A DNA stretch of 64,000 nt from Paenibacillus sp. 19GGS1-52 (lineage in GTDB: Bacteria > Bacillota > Bacilli > Paenibacillales > Paenibacillaceae), in contig NZ_CP059724.1 of NCBI RefSeq assembly GCF_022369515.1, forward strand, positions 4,774,001 through 4,838,000. Reading direction: 5' to 3'. The notes beneath the pieces were generated by a model. The model worked only from the letters and a program-made list of their open reading frames with translations, did not search any database and was not told the origin of the DNA. Below, in pieces: positions 8,353 through 17,102 of the stretch. The stretch's first letter is position 1. Every line of letters starts with the position of its first letter. Made by a program: the position numbers and the translations under genes.

Positions 8353-8571
8353 TCAGTCACGTAAAATCTTTTTCATTTGTATATATTCTTCGTCGGTTAT
8401 TTCACCTGTCGCATAACGCTCTGCAAGTATCTTCTCAGGAATTGTATCACTTGTCCGAACAATCCCCTCCCCTTTAACTAATCTAATTACCACGTACACC
8501 ACCCCGATAATAATAAGGAGATTAAACAACATACCGAACCCGCCCATACCGTTACCATAACCCGACATCAT
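8353..8571 (-). CDS. SHOCT domain small membrane protein
   Basis: 72 residues. A glycine/methionine-rich start (MMSGYGNGMGGFG) is followed by one hydrophobic helix (about residues 14-31) and a C-terminal SHOCT domain (IPEKILAERYATGEITDEEYIQMKKIL; the LAERYAxGEIxxEEY core is diagnostic). A weak AAAGG site lies upstream. SHOCT domains are short oligomerisation modules on many membrane-anchored proteins; the role here is unknown. Confidence 0.85.
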   Translation of the reverse strand: MMSGYGNGMGGFGMLFNLLIIIGVVYVVIRLVKGEGIVRTSDTIPEKILAERYATGEITDEEYIQMKKILRD

Positions 8572-8701
8572 AGCTGTTCAATCCTTTCGCATTTAACTTC
8601 TACCTCTTGAGAAAACGAACATTGTGCTCGCTTCCTTATAGTTACAATATAAAGCATTGATATGAAGAACTCATTTGCATCTTGTGAAGAAGTTATTAAG
8701 G

Positions 8702-8892
8702 ACTAAATGAATGATGCTTCTTCTGAAACGGCAGTACAGAAATATAGCCCGCAGCGCAAGATCGATAGCTATGGATAGTCAGATACCTGCGATACCCGAT
8801 CCTAATTGCATGCCCAAGATATAAACTCCAATGACCCGGATAATCTATATGTCGATTGCTGTGCTGTACATAGGGTTTTTAGTGAAATTTTC
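8702..8892 (-). pseudogene. Remnant of a MATE-family efflux transporter (C-terminus)
   Basis: Translating the minus strand from 8892 gives one continuous frame with two in-frame stops that reads as the end of a MATE transporter: NPMYSTAIDI, stop, IIRVIGVYILGMQLG, then GSGIAGI, stop, LSIAIDLALRAIFL. The order (RVxGVYILGxQLG, GxAGxW replaced by a stop, LSIAIDxxLRAI) matches the last helices of the family. There is no start and no upstream part, so this is a decayed fragment, probably left by a deletion. Confidence 0.7.
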
Positions 8893-8898
8893 ATCCAA

Positions 8899-9879
8899 TT
8901 AATGTATGTGCTTGTCTTCTGACATGCTTTGCAGTTTCTCAATCCTTTCCAGCGTAGCCAAGGAGGATATTGCCCCTTTACGTGTTGCAGCTAAAGCTCC
9001 CGCGGCATTCGCGAACGCCACTGCATTTTCCAGCTCGGCTTGTTCCCATTCCGTAACAGGCTTGTCCATCTCCAGTAGCTGGTACATAAAAGCGCCCATG
9101 AATCCGTCACCTGCCCCTGTAGTATCTATAGCAGATACGGGGTAAGAATTCACTTGGCCTGACAACCTTAACGTGCTGTAATAGGTTCCCTCCGCCCCGA
9201 GTGTGACGAGCACAAGATTTAGGGAGAAGCTCTGAAGGAGTTGTGTTACTCCTTCCGGCAAAAGTTGGCTCCCTGTTAGGAAGAATAACTCCTCCTGCGA
9301 TACTTTGACGACATCCGCCAGCCGTAATCCTTCCTCCATGGTCTTCCTGCTATGCGCATCATCCTTCCATAACGCAGGCCGCCAGTTGGGATCGTAGGTG
9401 ATGAGCGCACCCTGCGACTTGGCGAAGCGAACAGCCTGAACCGTTGCGCTGTAAGCAGGCTCAGAGGTCATCGAGATTGACCCGAAATGAAACAGCCTTG
9501 TATTACATAGCAGCTCTTGATCAACCTCATCGTATGCCAGGGCGATATCCGCTCCAGGCTGGCGGCAGAAATGAAACGATCTTTCGCCATGTTCATCCAA
9601 ATGTACAAACGCCATCGTCGTATGCGCTGCCTTCGTGTGGATCAGGCCGCTATCGTCGATTCTTTCAGCAATCAGTGCTGCTCGTAGATAATGCCCGAAA
9701 GGATCTTCTCCGACCTTCCCGATAAAAGCCGTCTTCTTGCCCAGTCTCGACAATGCGGCCAGCACATTTACCGTTGCTCCGCCTGCATTCCGTTCAAATA
9801 GCGGATTGCCCGCTGGTGACACTCCGGCTGGAGTAAAATCAATCAGTAGCTCACCAAGCGCCACAACATCGTATTTCAT
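8899..9879 (-). CDS. scrK: Fructokinase, PfkB family
   Basis: 326 residues. The PfkB N-terminal signature is NAGGATVNVLAALSRLGKK (about 32-50). The C-terminal signature DTTGAGDGFMGAFMY holds the catalytic aspartate and anion hole (about residues 250-265). Length and position fit a cytoplasmic fructokinase converting fructose to fructose-6-phosphate. It is the last gene of the fructan/sucrose operon, 19 bases after a permease, with AGAAAGGAGC as ribosome binding site. Other PfkB sugar kinases look similar, but two GH32 genes in the operon make fructose the likely substrate. Confidence 0.85.
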   Translation of the reverse strand: MKYDVVALGELLIDFTPAGVSPAGNPLFERNAGGATVNVLAALSRLGKKTAFIGKVGEDPFGHYLRAALIAERIDDSGLIHTKAAHTTMAFVHLDEHGERSFHFCRQPGADIALAYDEVDQELLCNTRLFHFGSISMTSEPAYSATVQAVRFAKSQGALITYDPNWRPALWKDDAHSRKTMEEGLRLADVVKVSQEELFFLTGSQLLPEGVTQLLQSFSLNLVLVTLGAEGTYYSTLRLSGQVNSYPVSAIDTTGAGDGFMGAFMYQLLEMDKPVTEWEQAELENAVAFANAAGALAATRKGAISSLATLERIEKLQSMSEDKHIH

Positions 9880-9898
9880 AGCTTGTTGCTCCTTTCTG

Positions 9899-10738
9899 TT
9901 ACCCTTTTACCCCGGACATCGTAATTCCCTGAATGTAATAACGCTGCAAAAACAGAAAGAGAATTAGAATCGGCACTGTAGAAATAGTACTCGCCGCCAG
10001 AATTTTCGACCAATCTGTTCCCTCTACTGAGGAGAAGGCGGCAATAGCAACCTGGATCATCTGTTTTTTGTCATCATTGATTACAATTAGCGGCCACAGG
10101 TAGGAATCCCAGTTTCCGAGAAAGGTCATTAGTCCAAGTGTGATCATCGGAGGAATGGCTGCAGGCAGCACAATACTGGAAAAGGTACGGGCCATGGTCG
10201 CCCCGTCGATCTTCGCCGCTTCAAGAATCTCATCTGGAATTTCCGCAAAAAATTGCCGCAGCAGAAAGATCCCGAACACCGATAGCATAGACGGAACAAT
10301 TAACGCCCGGTAGGAATCCAACCATCCAAAATAGTTCATCAACAGATAGTTCGGCACCAGAGTTACTTCGCCAGGGATAATCATGGCCGACATAAACAGT
10401 GCAAAGATGAGCCCTTTTCCCCGAAAGCGGAGCTTGGCGAAGGCAAAGGCTGACATGGAATTAATGAGCAGCACCATCACTGTAACGATAGTCGCTACAA
10501 ACAGCGTATTTCCTATATAACGGAGAAAGGGATTCCGCTCATTGAATATGACCTCTTTAAAGTTATCCAGCGTCGGCTGGACAGGCACGAATAAGTGAAT
10601 ATTGAAGCTGGAGGCGTACTTGAACAGCTCCTCATAGGAGCGCAGAGAACCCGAAATCATCCAGAGGATCGGTATAATTGAAATGACGGCCAATACGATC
10701 ATAATTGTATATTTGGCTAGGCTTGCCAAGCGATTCAT
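9899..10738 (-). CDS. Carbohydrate ABC transporter permease (MalG type)
   Basis: 279 residues, six predicted membrane helices. The cytoplasmic EAA loop that docks on the ATPase is visible as EAAKIDGATMARTFSSIVLP (about 190-209). The MalG-type C-terminal PYYIQGITMSGVKG-like end is present (RYYIQGITMSGVKG). AGGAGG precedes the ATG. It lies 11 bases after the other permease gene. With the MalF-type permease and the binding protein at 19083 it should import sucrose or fructo-oligosaccharides. No ATPase gene is present locally. Confidence 0.9.
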   Translation of the reverse strand: MNRLASLAKYTIMIVLAVISIIPILWMISGSLRSYEELFKYASSFNIHLFVPVQPTLDNFKEVIFNERNPFLRYIGNTLFVATIVTVMVLLINSMSAFAFAKLRFRGKGLIFALFMSAMIIPGEVTLVPNYLLMNYFGWLDSYRALIVPSMLSVFGIFLLRQFFAEIPDEILEAAKIDGATMARTFSSIVLPAAIPPMITLGLMTFLGNWDSYLWPLIVINDDKKQMIQVAIAAFSSVEGTDWSKILAASTISTVPILILFLFLQRYYIQGITMSGVKG

Positions 10739-10749
10739 CGGTATCCCTC

Positions 10750-11670
10750 CTAATATTCTGCGTTTTTGAACAATCTCATCTGCACCAGCGAGATCGCCAG
10801 TACAATGGCAAATAATATAAAGGCGGCTGCGGTGCCATAGCCCATCTGCATTTGCTGAAAGGCCATTTTATAAATATAATAGACAGCGGTTTCGGTAGCA
10901 CCGTTAGGTCCGCCGGCAGTTAGAACAAAGACTAGCCCGGAAAGTTTAATGGCATCGATCGTGGTCATGATGACTACAAACGCTGTTGTACGGTTAAGCA
11001 AGGGAAGGGTAATGCGGAAGAATTGCTGTACTTTCGTAGCGCCATCCACTCTGGCAGCCTCATACAAATCCTGTGGGATGTTGTTCAGCCCGGCTAGAAA
11101 GATAATCATAAAGAAGCCAGCGGCTTTCCAAATCCCAAGCATAATGACACCGTTCATTGCCGTATCCGGGTTGGACAGGAAATTCGTAGTCGGCAGATGC
11201 AGCAGCTCGAGAAAATTATTCAGAATCCCAAATTCCTTGTTATAAATCAGCTTGAAAACAGTCGCTGCCACTGCCGTCGAAATGACGACCGGTATGAAAT
11301 ACAGTGTGCGGAACAGGCCGGTCAGCACGATCTTTTTCTGAATTAACAGAGCCATGCCTAAAGAGATACAGGTCTGAATCGGAATCACGATGATAGCAAA
11401 ATAAAACGAATGCCGCAGGCTGCTCAAGAACTCCCTGTCGGTAACCAGCGTTTTATAGTTATCAAGGCCCACAAAGCTCCGAGTAGAACCAACCAGATTA
11501 TAGTTCTGAAAGCTAATTACAAACGCCTGAAGCATAGGATAGAACACAAACACTAACAGTAAAGCCAGGGAAGGAAATACAAACCACCAGGCCGTCCTTT
11601 CCTCGCCTTTTAAATAACGGTGCGGCTTTCTCGCTGGAGCAGTTTTGGCTGCCACCGTGACACTTGCCAT
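10750..11670 (-). CDS. Carbohydrate ABC transporter permease (MalF/UgpA type)
   Basis: 306 residues. A cytoplasmic N-terminal tail of about 25 residues is followed by six membrane helices. The EAA loop is EAARVDGATKVQQFFRITLP (about 203-222). It pairs with the MalG-type permease downstream to form the translocation channel. It sits 18 bases after the lipoprotein GH32 gene, inside the same minus-strand operon. Confidence 0.9.
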   Translation of the reverse strand: MASVTVAAKTAPARKPHRYLKGEERTAWWFVFPSLALLLVFVFYPMLQAFVISFQNYNLVGSTRSFVGLDNYKTLVTDREFLSSLRHSFYFAIIVIPIQTCISLGMALLIQKKIVLTGLFRTLYFIPVVISTAVAATVFKLIYNKEFGILNNFLELLHLPTTNFLSNPDTAMNGVIMLGIWKAAGFFMIIFLAGLNNIPQDLYEAARVDGATKVQQFFRITLPLLNRTTAFVVIMTTIDAIKLSGLVFVLTAGGPNGATETAVYYIYKMAFQQMQMGYGTAAAFILFAIVLAISLVQMRLFKNAEY

Positions 11671-11688
11671 GATCTTCTCATCTCCATT

Positions 11689-13527
11689 TCAATCTGGGTT
11701 GTACACAAAAACGGTCATCACTGCTTTAACTTTGCCGCCTGGAGTTAGGGCTTTAATCTCTGTTTGCCCCTCCCCCAGACCCTTCACGAGAGCCGTTGTT
11801 CCACCAGCACTCTGCACCTTCGCGACCGTCTCGTCACTTGATACCCAAGTGAGCTCCTGCGGAGCCGTAAGCGGAATTACCGCCGCTATCGCCGTAACAC
11901 TCTCTCCTAGCGGTACATCTATGCTGGATTTATTGAGCAGGATGCGCAGCGGTTCCGTACCCTCTAGCGCTTCATCCCGCCAAACGCCGGCGAGCGGATA
12001 ACAAACGGCCTGATCCAAAGTGACCTCCCCGTGGCCGAGAAACAATTCCAGCCCATTGCTGGTCGCATCCGGGAACAGAATGCTGGAAAGCACTGTCTCC
12101 CCGTCAGCCCCAAACACTTCAAGTGTCGATTCATCCACAAAGATACGCAGCTTGATCTTTCCATTCACCGCTCTCAGCGGCGCTTGGACAGCTTCGGCAA
12201 ATCCGGCCTCAAAGGAGCTGTCGCCTGATTTCGTGCGATCAACTGTTAATGTTGAAGTTACACTGTTATAAGAGACAACAGTCTCTTGCTCTCCACCTTT
12301 TCTTAGCTTGAAACCGAATTCCGCTTCTACTTGCACGGTGAATTCGGCATCCAGCTCGTAGGAGGTGCCGCGCACTTCCGATAGGGGATTCTTTCCCTGT
12401 TCCAACTGCTGCGTCCCCAGCTCCACCGGTTTGCCCCGCAACGTCTCCAGCTCTTCAACAGGTTGCTGCACAAGACGCAATCCTTCTCCGGGGATGTCCC
12501 TCAGCTTCAATTCACGCGGCAGCGACATATTGCCTTTCCATGGATCGGTTGGCATGGTGAACGGATAACGCCAATTGGACATCCAGCCGACATATATCCG
12601 GCGTCCGTCCGCCTGCGGAATATCCGAATAGGATACCGCGGCATAGAAATCTTTTCCGTAATCGGTCCAAAGAATCTTTGAGGCCTCATTGTCATTCTTA
12701 AAAGTCTTGCCGTCGAAGCTGCCTATAAAGTATTGGGCCGTTGAGCCCTTGGTTACAGCGTTATTGCCAATGCTCAGTGCCAGTACCCACTTTGTTTCAC
12801 GGCTTCCCTCGACAGGGAGCTCGAACAGATCTGGGCATTCCCATACGGCGGCATGCGAGCCCTGATCAGCACCGAATTCGCTAGTCATTTCCCATTTTTT
12901 CAGATCTTGGGAGGTATAGAACCTTACCTTGTTATCCACGGAGACGACCATAATCCATGATTTTGACGGCCCATGCCAGAGAACCTTAGGGTCCCTGAAA
13001 TCCTTAAGTCCAGGATTGGGTATAACGGGATTCCCTTCATATTTGGTCCAAGTACGTCCCTTATCGGAGCTGTAGGCCAGACTTTGCGACTGCGTTCCTC
13101 CCTTAAAATGGGTGAAGATTGCCACCAGTCCTGGCTTGCCGCCGAAAAAACCACTCGAATCCTTCCAGTCAACGACCACGCTGCCCGACCATATCTCGCC
13201 AAGTGAATCGCGCAAAAGCGCCACTGGAAGATGCTTCCAATGAATCAAGTCCGTGCTGACCGCATGCCCCCATTGCCCGCTGTTCTGGTAGAACTGGTGA
13301 TACTCTCCTGCAAAATAGACCATCCCATTCGGGTCGCTCATATTCCCGCTCTCCGGGGACAGATGATACTGCGGACGATATAGCTCCGTATAATAGTCAG
13401 GGATCGAAGAATATTCATACGCCGTCGTTACAGCTTGAGAATTATTTACTTTAGTGCCCTTCTCACAGCCGGAAACCACGAGCAACAGAATCACCAGACC
13501 CACCAGCTTGCTTGTATTTATACTCAT
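11689..13527 (-). CDS. Secreted lipoprotein GH32 fructan hydrolase with Ig-like C-terminal domain
   Basis: 612 residues. A lipoprotein signal ends at VVSGC (Cys21), so the enzyme should be anchored outside the membrane. The GH32 five-blade propeller shows a nucleophile motif (NMSDPNG, about 62-68), FRDP (about 177) and the acid/base motif WECPDLFEL. A beta-sandwich follows (VDESTLEVFGADGETV). Residues about 530-610 look like a bacterial Ig-like (BIG2) domain (NKSSIDVPLGESVTAIAAVIP). The canonical WMNDPNG reads NMSDPNG here: the catalytic Asp is kept and the preceding Asn is replaced by Ser. It probably cuts levan, inulin or sucrose at the surface and feeds the transporter. Strong AGGAGG site. 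Confidence 0.88.
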   Translation of the reverse strand: MSINTSKLVGLVILLLVVSGCEKGTKVNNSQAVTTAYEYSSIPDYYTELYRPQYHLSPESGNMSDPNGMVYFAGEYHQFYQNSGQWGHAVSTDLIHWKHLPVALLRDSLGEIWSGSVVVDWKDSSGFFGGKPGLVAIFTHFKGGTQSQSLAYSSDKGRTWTKYEGNPVIPNPGLKDFRDPKVLWHGPSKSWIMVVSVDNKVRFYTSQDLKKWEMTSEFGADQGSHAAVWECPDLFELPVEGSRETKWVLALSIGNNAVTKGSTAQYFIGSFDGKTFKNDNEASKILWTDYGKDFYAAVSYSDIPQADGRRIYVGWMSNWRYPFTMPTDPWKGNMSLPRELKLRDIPGEGLRLVQQPVEELETLRGKPVELGTQQLEQGKNPLSEVRGTSYELDAEFTVQVEAEFGFKLRKGGEQETVVSYNSVTSTLTVDRTKSGDSSFEAGFAEAVQAPLRAVNGKIKLRIFVDESTLEVFGADGETVLSSILFPDATSNGLELFLGHGEVTLDQAVCYPLAGVWRDEALEGTEPLRILLNKSSIDVPLGESVTAIAAVIPLTAPQELTWVSSDETVAKVQSAGGTTALVKGLGEGQTEIKALTPGGKVKAVMTVFVYNPD

Positions 13528-13539
13528 AGCGCCTCCTGA

Positions 13540-15027
13540 CTAACTCCCGATTGATTTCAGATTCCACATATGGAGCGACTGCAGGGATACGCTTCCGCCC
13601 TCAGCCTTCATCGTTAATCCGCCCCTCAGGGCAGTTGGATATACCCGGCTCGTTAATGCATATTGCCCGTCATTTACAAATACCTCAATGGACGAGCGAT
13701 CGACAAACACCTGCAGCTTCAACGTACTGCTTGTTTCCGGCAAGGTAACCGCGCTTATAGATGTATCTCCAGCACCAGAAGTGCAACAATCCAGAAGCAG
13801 TTTGCGCTCACTGGGCAAATACCGGATAACCGTTCTTTCCTGGCCATCCTCTGAGACCAGCAGGCTCAGTTCAAGCAGCTTCGCTTGTATGCCCTCAAGG
13901 TCAAACTCAACGATCCATTCGCAGCCTTGACCGTTCTTCAAGCTCCAAACAGCGCTTTCACCTGCCGCGAGGGTCACACCGGAAACCATTATTCCTTCCT
14001 CCCGCAGTAGCTCCAACTCAGGCACCGGCCGGGAGGCTAGCTTTCCATCCAGCATTAGAACCAGTTCACGCGGAACTGTCATTGCGCCATACCAGCCGCG
14101 ATCCTCACGTGCCATCTCCGCTCCCCAGTGATCCATCCAGGCGATCATGATCCTTCTACCTTGATTGTCCAGTAGTGTCTGCGCCGCATAGAAGTCAGGT
14201 CCGTGATCAAGCATTGCTTCTTGCTCCGGTGTGAATTTGCCGCTCTCATAATCCATTTCGCCGACCATATATAAATTTTTCGCACCCTCCATATTCATGG
14301 GCGACAGCACCAGTACATGCTTATCGCCAAGGGGGAACAGATCGGGACATTCCCACATATCGCCATGGGTGCCGTCACTTTCGGCTGCCACTCCCATGTA
14401 CGCCCATTCCTCCAGATCCGCTGAGCGGTAGAGCAGCGCTTGGCCTTTGCCTTCTCTCCCGGAGCCGATCACCATATACCACAGCTCCCCATGACGCCAG
14501 ACCTTCGGATCACGGAAACCTGTATTCCCTTCATCCGGGGAGACGGCAATCAGTGGATTAGCGGGATGCTTGTCAAAAGTAATCCCATCTACGCTCGTAG
14601 CCGCACACTGCACTTCCATCGGCTGCCTGCCGTCGACATGACCGGTATAGATCAAGGTCAATACGCCATCCTGTTCAATGGCACTGCCGGACCAGCAGCC
14701 GTAACCGCCGCTTTGCCCCAACTCATAAGGCTCGGTGGGTGCCAACGCGATGGGCAGATGCTTCCAGTGCAGCAGATCTTTACTTGTCACATGGCCCCAG
14801 TGCATCGGCCCCCACTTATCACTGTAAGGATGATGCTGATAGAATAGGTGGTATTCCCCTTTGAAATAAATCAGTCCGTTCGGATCATTCATCCAGCCGG
14901 CCTCCGGCATAACGTGATATTGCAGCCGATAATCATCCTGTGCCACAATCTTCGCTGCAGCTGCTACCGCCTCATCCGCCAGCCGGATACTCTCTTTGTG
15001 TTGTTGCTTCTCTCCCGAGACATTCAT
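13540..15027 (-). CDS. GH32 sucrose(-6-phosphate) hydrolase / fructosidase, cytoplasmic
   Basis: 495 residues, no signal peptide. The canonical GH32 motifs are complete: GWMNDPNGLIYF (nucleophile Asp, about 44-55), FRDPKVW (about 172), WECPDLFPL (acid/base Glu, about 227), and the C-terminal sandwich motif FVDRSSIEVFVNDG. It is the first gene of the hydrolase/permease/kinase run and lies 12 bases before the lipoprotein GH32. It should split imported sucrose or fructo-oligosaccharides to free fructose for the kinase. As the locus has an ABC importer and no PTS gene, the natural substrate is probably unphosphorylated. Confidence 0.88.
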   Translation of the reverse strand: MNVSGEKQQHKESIRLADEAVAAAAKIVAQDDYRLQYHVMPEAGWMNDPNGLIYFKGEYHLFYQHHPYSDKWGPMHWGHVTSKDLLHWKHLPIALAPTEPYELGQSGGYGCWSGSAIEQDGVLTLIYTGHVDGRQPMEVQCAATSVDGITFDKHPANPLIAVSPDEGNTGFRDPKVWRHGELWYMVIGSGREGKGQALLYRSADLEEWAYMGVAAESDGTHGDMWECPDLFPLGDKHVLVLSPMNMEGAKNLYMVGEMDYESGKFTPEQEAMLDHGPDFYAAQTLLDNQGRRIMIAWMDHWGAEMAREDRGWYGAMTVPRELVLMLDGKLASRPVPELELLREEGIMVSGVTLAAGESAVWSLKNGQGCEWIVEFDLEGIQAKLLELSLLVSEDGQERTVIRYLPSERKLLLDCCTSGAGDTSISAVTLPETSSTLKLQVFVDRSSIEVFVNDGQYALTSRVYPTALRGGLTMKAEGGSVSLQSLHMWNLKSIGS

Positions 15028-15157
15028 GCTGCATGCTCCTATTCATTGATTAGTTGAGCTAATTGTAGCTGAGACAGAAGAGAAATCATTTCAAAATGAT
15101 CGGGTGTGGAGTTGTGATGTTTTCAGGGGCTGTTGGGGCTGGGATGCCGTCCATTGC

Positions 15158-15277
15158 GTGAAAGTTTTGGACTTACGATCTCTGGTATCTTTGGATTTCC
15201 TGATTGGAACCGCCTCTCGCGGTAGAAATCCAAAAATAAAGGAGAACGCTATCGCTTCTCCAGTTCCAAAATTTCAC
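15158..15277. repeat. Nested palindromic element, three-way-junction potential
   Basis: The outer arms GTGAAAGTTTTGGA (15158-15171) and TTCCAAAATTTCAC (15264-15277) are complementary with one offset. Between them are two complete hairpins: TTTGGATTTC / GAAATCCAAA (15190-15199 with 15225-15234), itself enclosing CCGC-CTCTC-GCGG; and GGAGAA / TTCTCC (15241-15246 with 15256-15261). The whole fills the gap between yesN and the GH32 genes. It may be a mobile palindromic repeat or a structured RNA. Confidence 0.6.
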
Positions 15278-15309
15278 TCCATTCCTATATCCCAAAGAGT
15301 AGAACATGC

Positions 15310-15358
15310 AAAGGGGCCTCTACTCAGAAGTTTAATCATCTGAGGAGAGACCCCTTTA
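15310..15358. terminator. Strong hairpin downstream of yesN
   Basis: AAAGGGGCCTCTACTCAG pairs with CTGAGGAGAGACCCCTTT with two mismatches, 12-base loop. It lies 127 bases beyond the yesN stop on the minus strand and probably separates the regulator transcript from the GH32 operon. The T tract is short. Confidence 0.55.
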
Positions 15359-15484
15359 AGGTTAATGCCATACTCAACACATAATGAACACTTTTAGGGA
15401 ATATTGGCGGACAGAGGTTCTGTTATTATCCATCCAAATTTGTCTAGAGCCCGCATCCCATTTCACTCTTAAAGAATTTCTCCA

Positions 15485-17101
15485 CTACCCCTGTTTCTTC
15501 AAAAAGCACTCCCGGTACTCCTTCGGGCTTTTGCCGCAATATTTTTTGAAGGAGGTACTGAAATAGCTGGAGCTGGAATAACCGACGAGCATGGCGATAT
15601 CGGTCAGCTTGAGTTCGTTCTCCCGCAGGAGCTGTTCCGCCTTCGTAATTCTTAGTCTAGTGACATAATCGCTGAACGTGATCCCCACATGCTGCTTGAA
15701 TAGTCCAGACAAGTAGGTCTCATTCAGATGAAACATATCTGCAAGGGAAGAGAGCGTCAGCTCATAGCTGAAATTCTCTTCCACATATTTCCTGACTGCC
15801 TCAACCATATGTTGACCATTGGAAAAGCGTGTTTTCTTCACTTCCTCCATCACGAGCTGCGCCAGCTCCTCAATCTGTCCCATCACCCCTTCACGAGACT
15901 GATAGTCGGAAATGGTCATTTGGCAATTCCACAAATATTTCTGCAGTGAGGAGCCTCCCCATTCGAATTTTTTGGCAATGGAGCTGAACAATAGCAGCAT
16001 CCGCAGTGCAAGGAAGGTAAAAGCGAACATCGGTGTATCTCTTTCACTGGTAAAAATTACATCAAGCTGGTTACGGAAGGCATTCATGTCCAGGTTCTCA
16101 ATCGCCTGCACCAGCTTCCGTTCTGCCTCCGGGGAGAAGGCTCGCGTCAGCTCCCGCACCCGCTCGCCATCGCCATTCTTATAGACTGTACTTTGGCTCC
16201 AGGACAGCATGCAGGAAGCATAACCGTTCTTTAGCCGCTTTAGTCCCTTCATTTCCTCCCCTATCCCCGATACACTTTCCAGCTTCAGATAGCTGCTAAT
16301 GTTCCGCTTCAGCTCTTGTACGAAACGTTCAGCTTTGCTGTGTTGCTCCGCCCCCTTCTTCACGATGATCAGAAAATACATCATGGAGGAATTGCTCACA
16401 TCACTGAACGGGTACAGCCCTTTCCATTTGGCTGCAGTCTCCCGGCATAACATTTGAAAGGCCAAATTCAGCAGATCCCGGCGTTCCTGCCGGTCTGTCA
16501 TTCGTCCTTCCGGGATTCTCATCTCCATGGCCACAAACTGTACCACCAAATCATCCGCAGCAAGCGGAGTCAGCTGGAGCTGCTGCAATCGTTCTTTTAC
16601 AGCCGCTACGCTGTACCACTCATCCTTCACCATTTGCAGCAAAAAATTCTCCTGCAGCAGCCTAAGCTGCTCATTCTTCCGCAGTAATTCCAGCTGAGAG
16701 GCTCGAATATGCTCATGCTCCGCCTTAATATCTTCCCCAAGCTTGCCAAGCAGCTCATTCAGTTCACTGCGCGCTACCGGCTTAAGCAAATAATCCTTCA
16801 CTCCGAGCTGAATAGCCGCTTTTAAATAATCAAAGTCAGAGTACCCCGACAACACAACAGTCCGCAGGAACGGATACCGCTGCTTGCATATTCTAATAAA
16901 TTCAATACCATCCATCTGCGGCATACGGATGTCGGAGATAACCACCTGTGGCAAGGGTCCTCGTTCCAGCAGCTCCAGTGCCTCACTTCCGCTTGCAGCC
17001 TCCGATACAATGGCAAAGCCGGCAGCCTCCCAGTCAATCTTGGCTTTGATACTATTGCGCACGCCCTTTTCATCATCAACCAGCATAATTTCGAACATCA
17101 T
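15485..17101 (-). CDS. YesN-like response regulator with AraC output domain
   Basis: 538 residues. The N-terminal receiver domain has the acidic pair near residue 10 (MLVDDEKGVRNSI), the phosphoacceptor Asp in VISDIRMPQMDG (about residue 57) and the conserved Lys in KDYLLKPVARSEL (about 105). A long linker is followed by a C-terminal AraC double helix-turn-helix (about 435-535; LNETYLSGLFKQHVGITFSDYV, YSSSSYFSTSFKKYCGKSPKEYRE). The stop of the upstream kinase overlaps its start region, so the two are cotranslated. It most likely activates the fructan genes around it. Confidence 0.92.
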   Translation of the reverse strand: MMFEIMLVDDEKGVRNSIKAKIDWEAAGFAIVSEAASGSEALELLERGPLPQVVISDIRMPQMDGIEFIRICKQRYPFLRTVVLSGYSDFDYLKAAIQLGVKDYLLKPVARSELNELLGKLGEDIKAEHEHIRASQLELLRKNEQLRLLQENFLLQMVKDEWYSVAAVKERLQQLQLTPLAADDLVVQFVAMEMRIPEGRMTDRQERRDLLNLAFQMLCRETAAKWKGLYPFSDVSNSSMMYFLIIVKKGAEQHSKAERFVQELKRNISSYLKLESVSGIGEEMKGLKRLKNGYASCMLSWSQSTVYKNGDGERVRELTRAFSPEAERKLVQAIENLDMNAFRNQLDVIFTSERDTPMFAFTFLALRMLLLFSSIAKKFEWGGSSLQKYLWNCQMTISDYQSREGVMGQIEELAQLVMEEVKKTRFSNGQHMVEAVRKYVEENFSYELTLSSLADMFHLNETYLSGLFKQHVGITFSDYVTRLRITKAEQLLRENELKLTDIAMLVGYSSSSYFSTSFKKYCGKSPKEYRECFLKKQG

Positions 17102-17102
17102 T

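Noticed and set aside
15384..15566. Plus-strand reading frame between GH32 and yesN
   Set aside because: It overlaps the end of yesN on the other strand and lacks a ribosome binding site; a chance frame.
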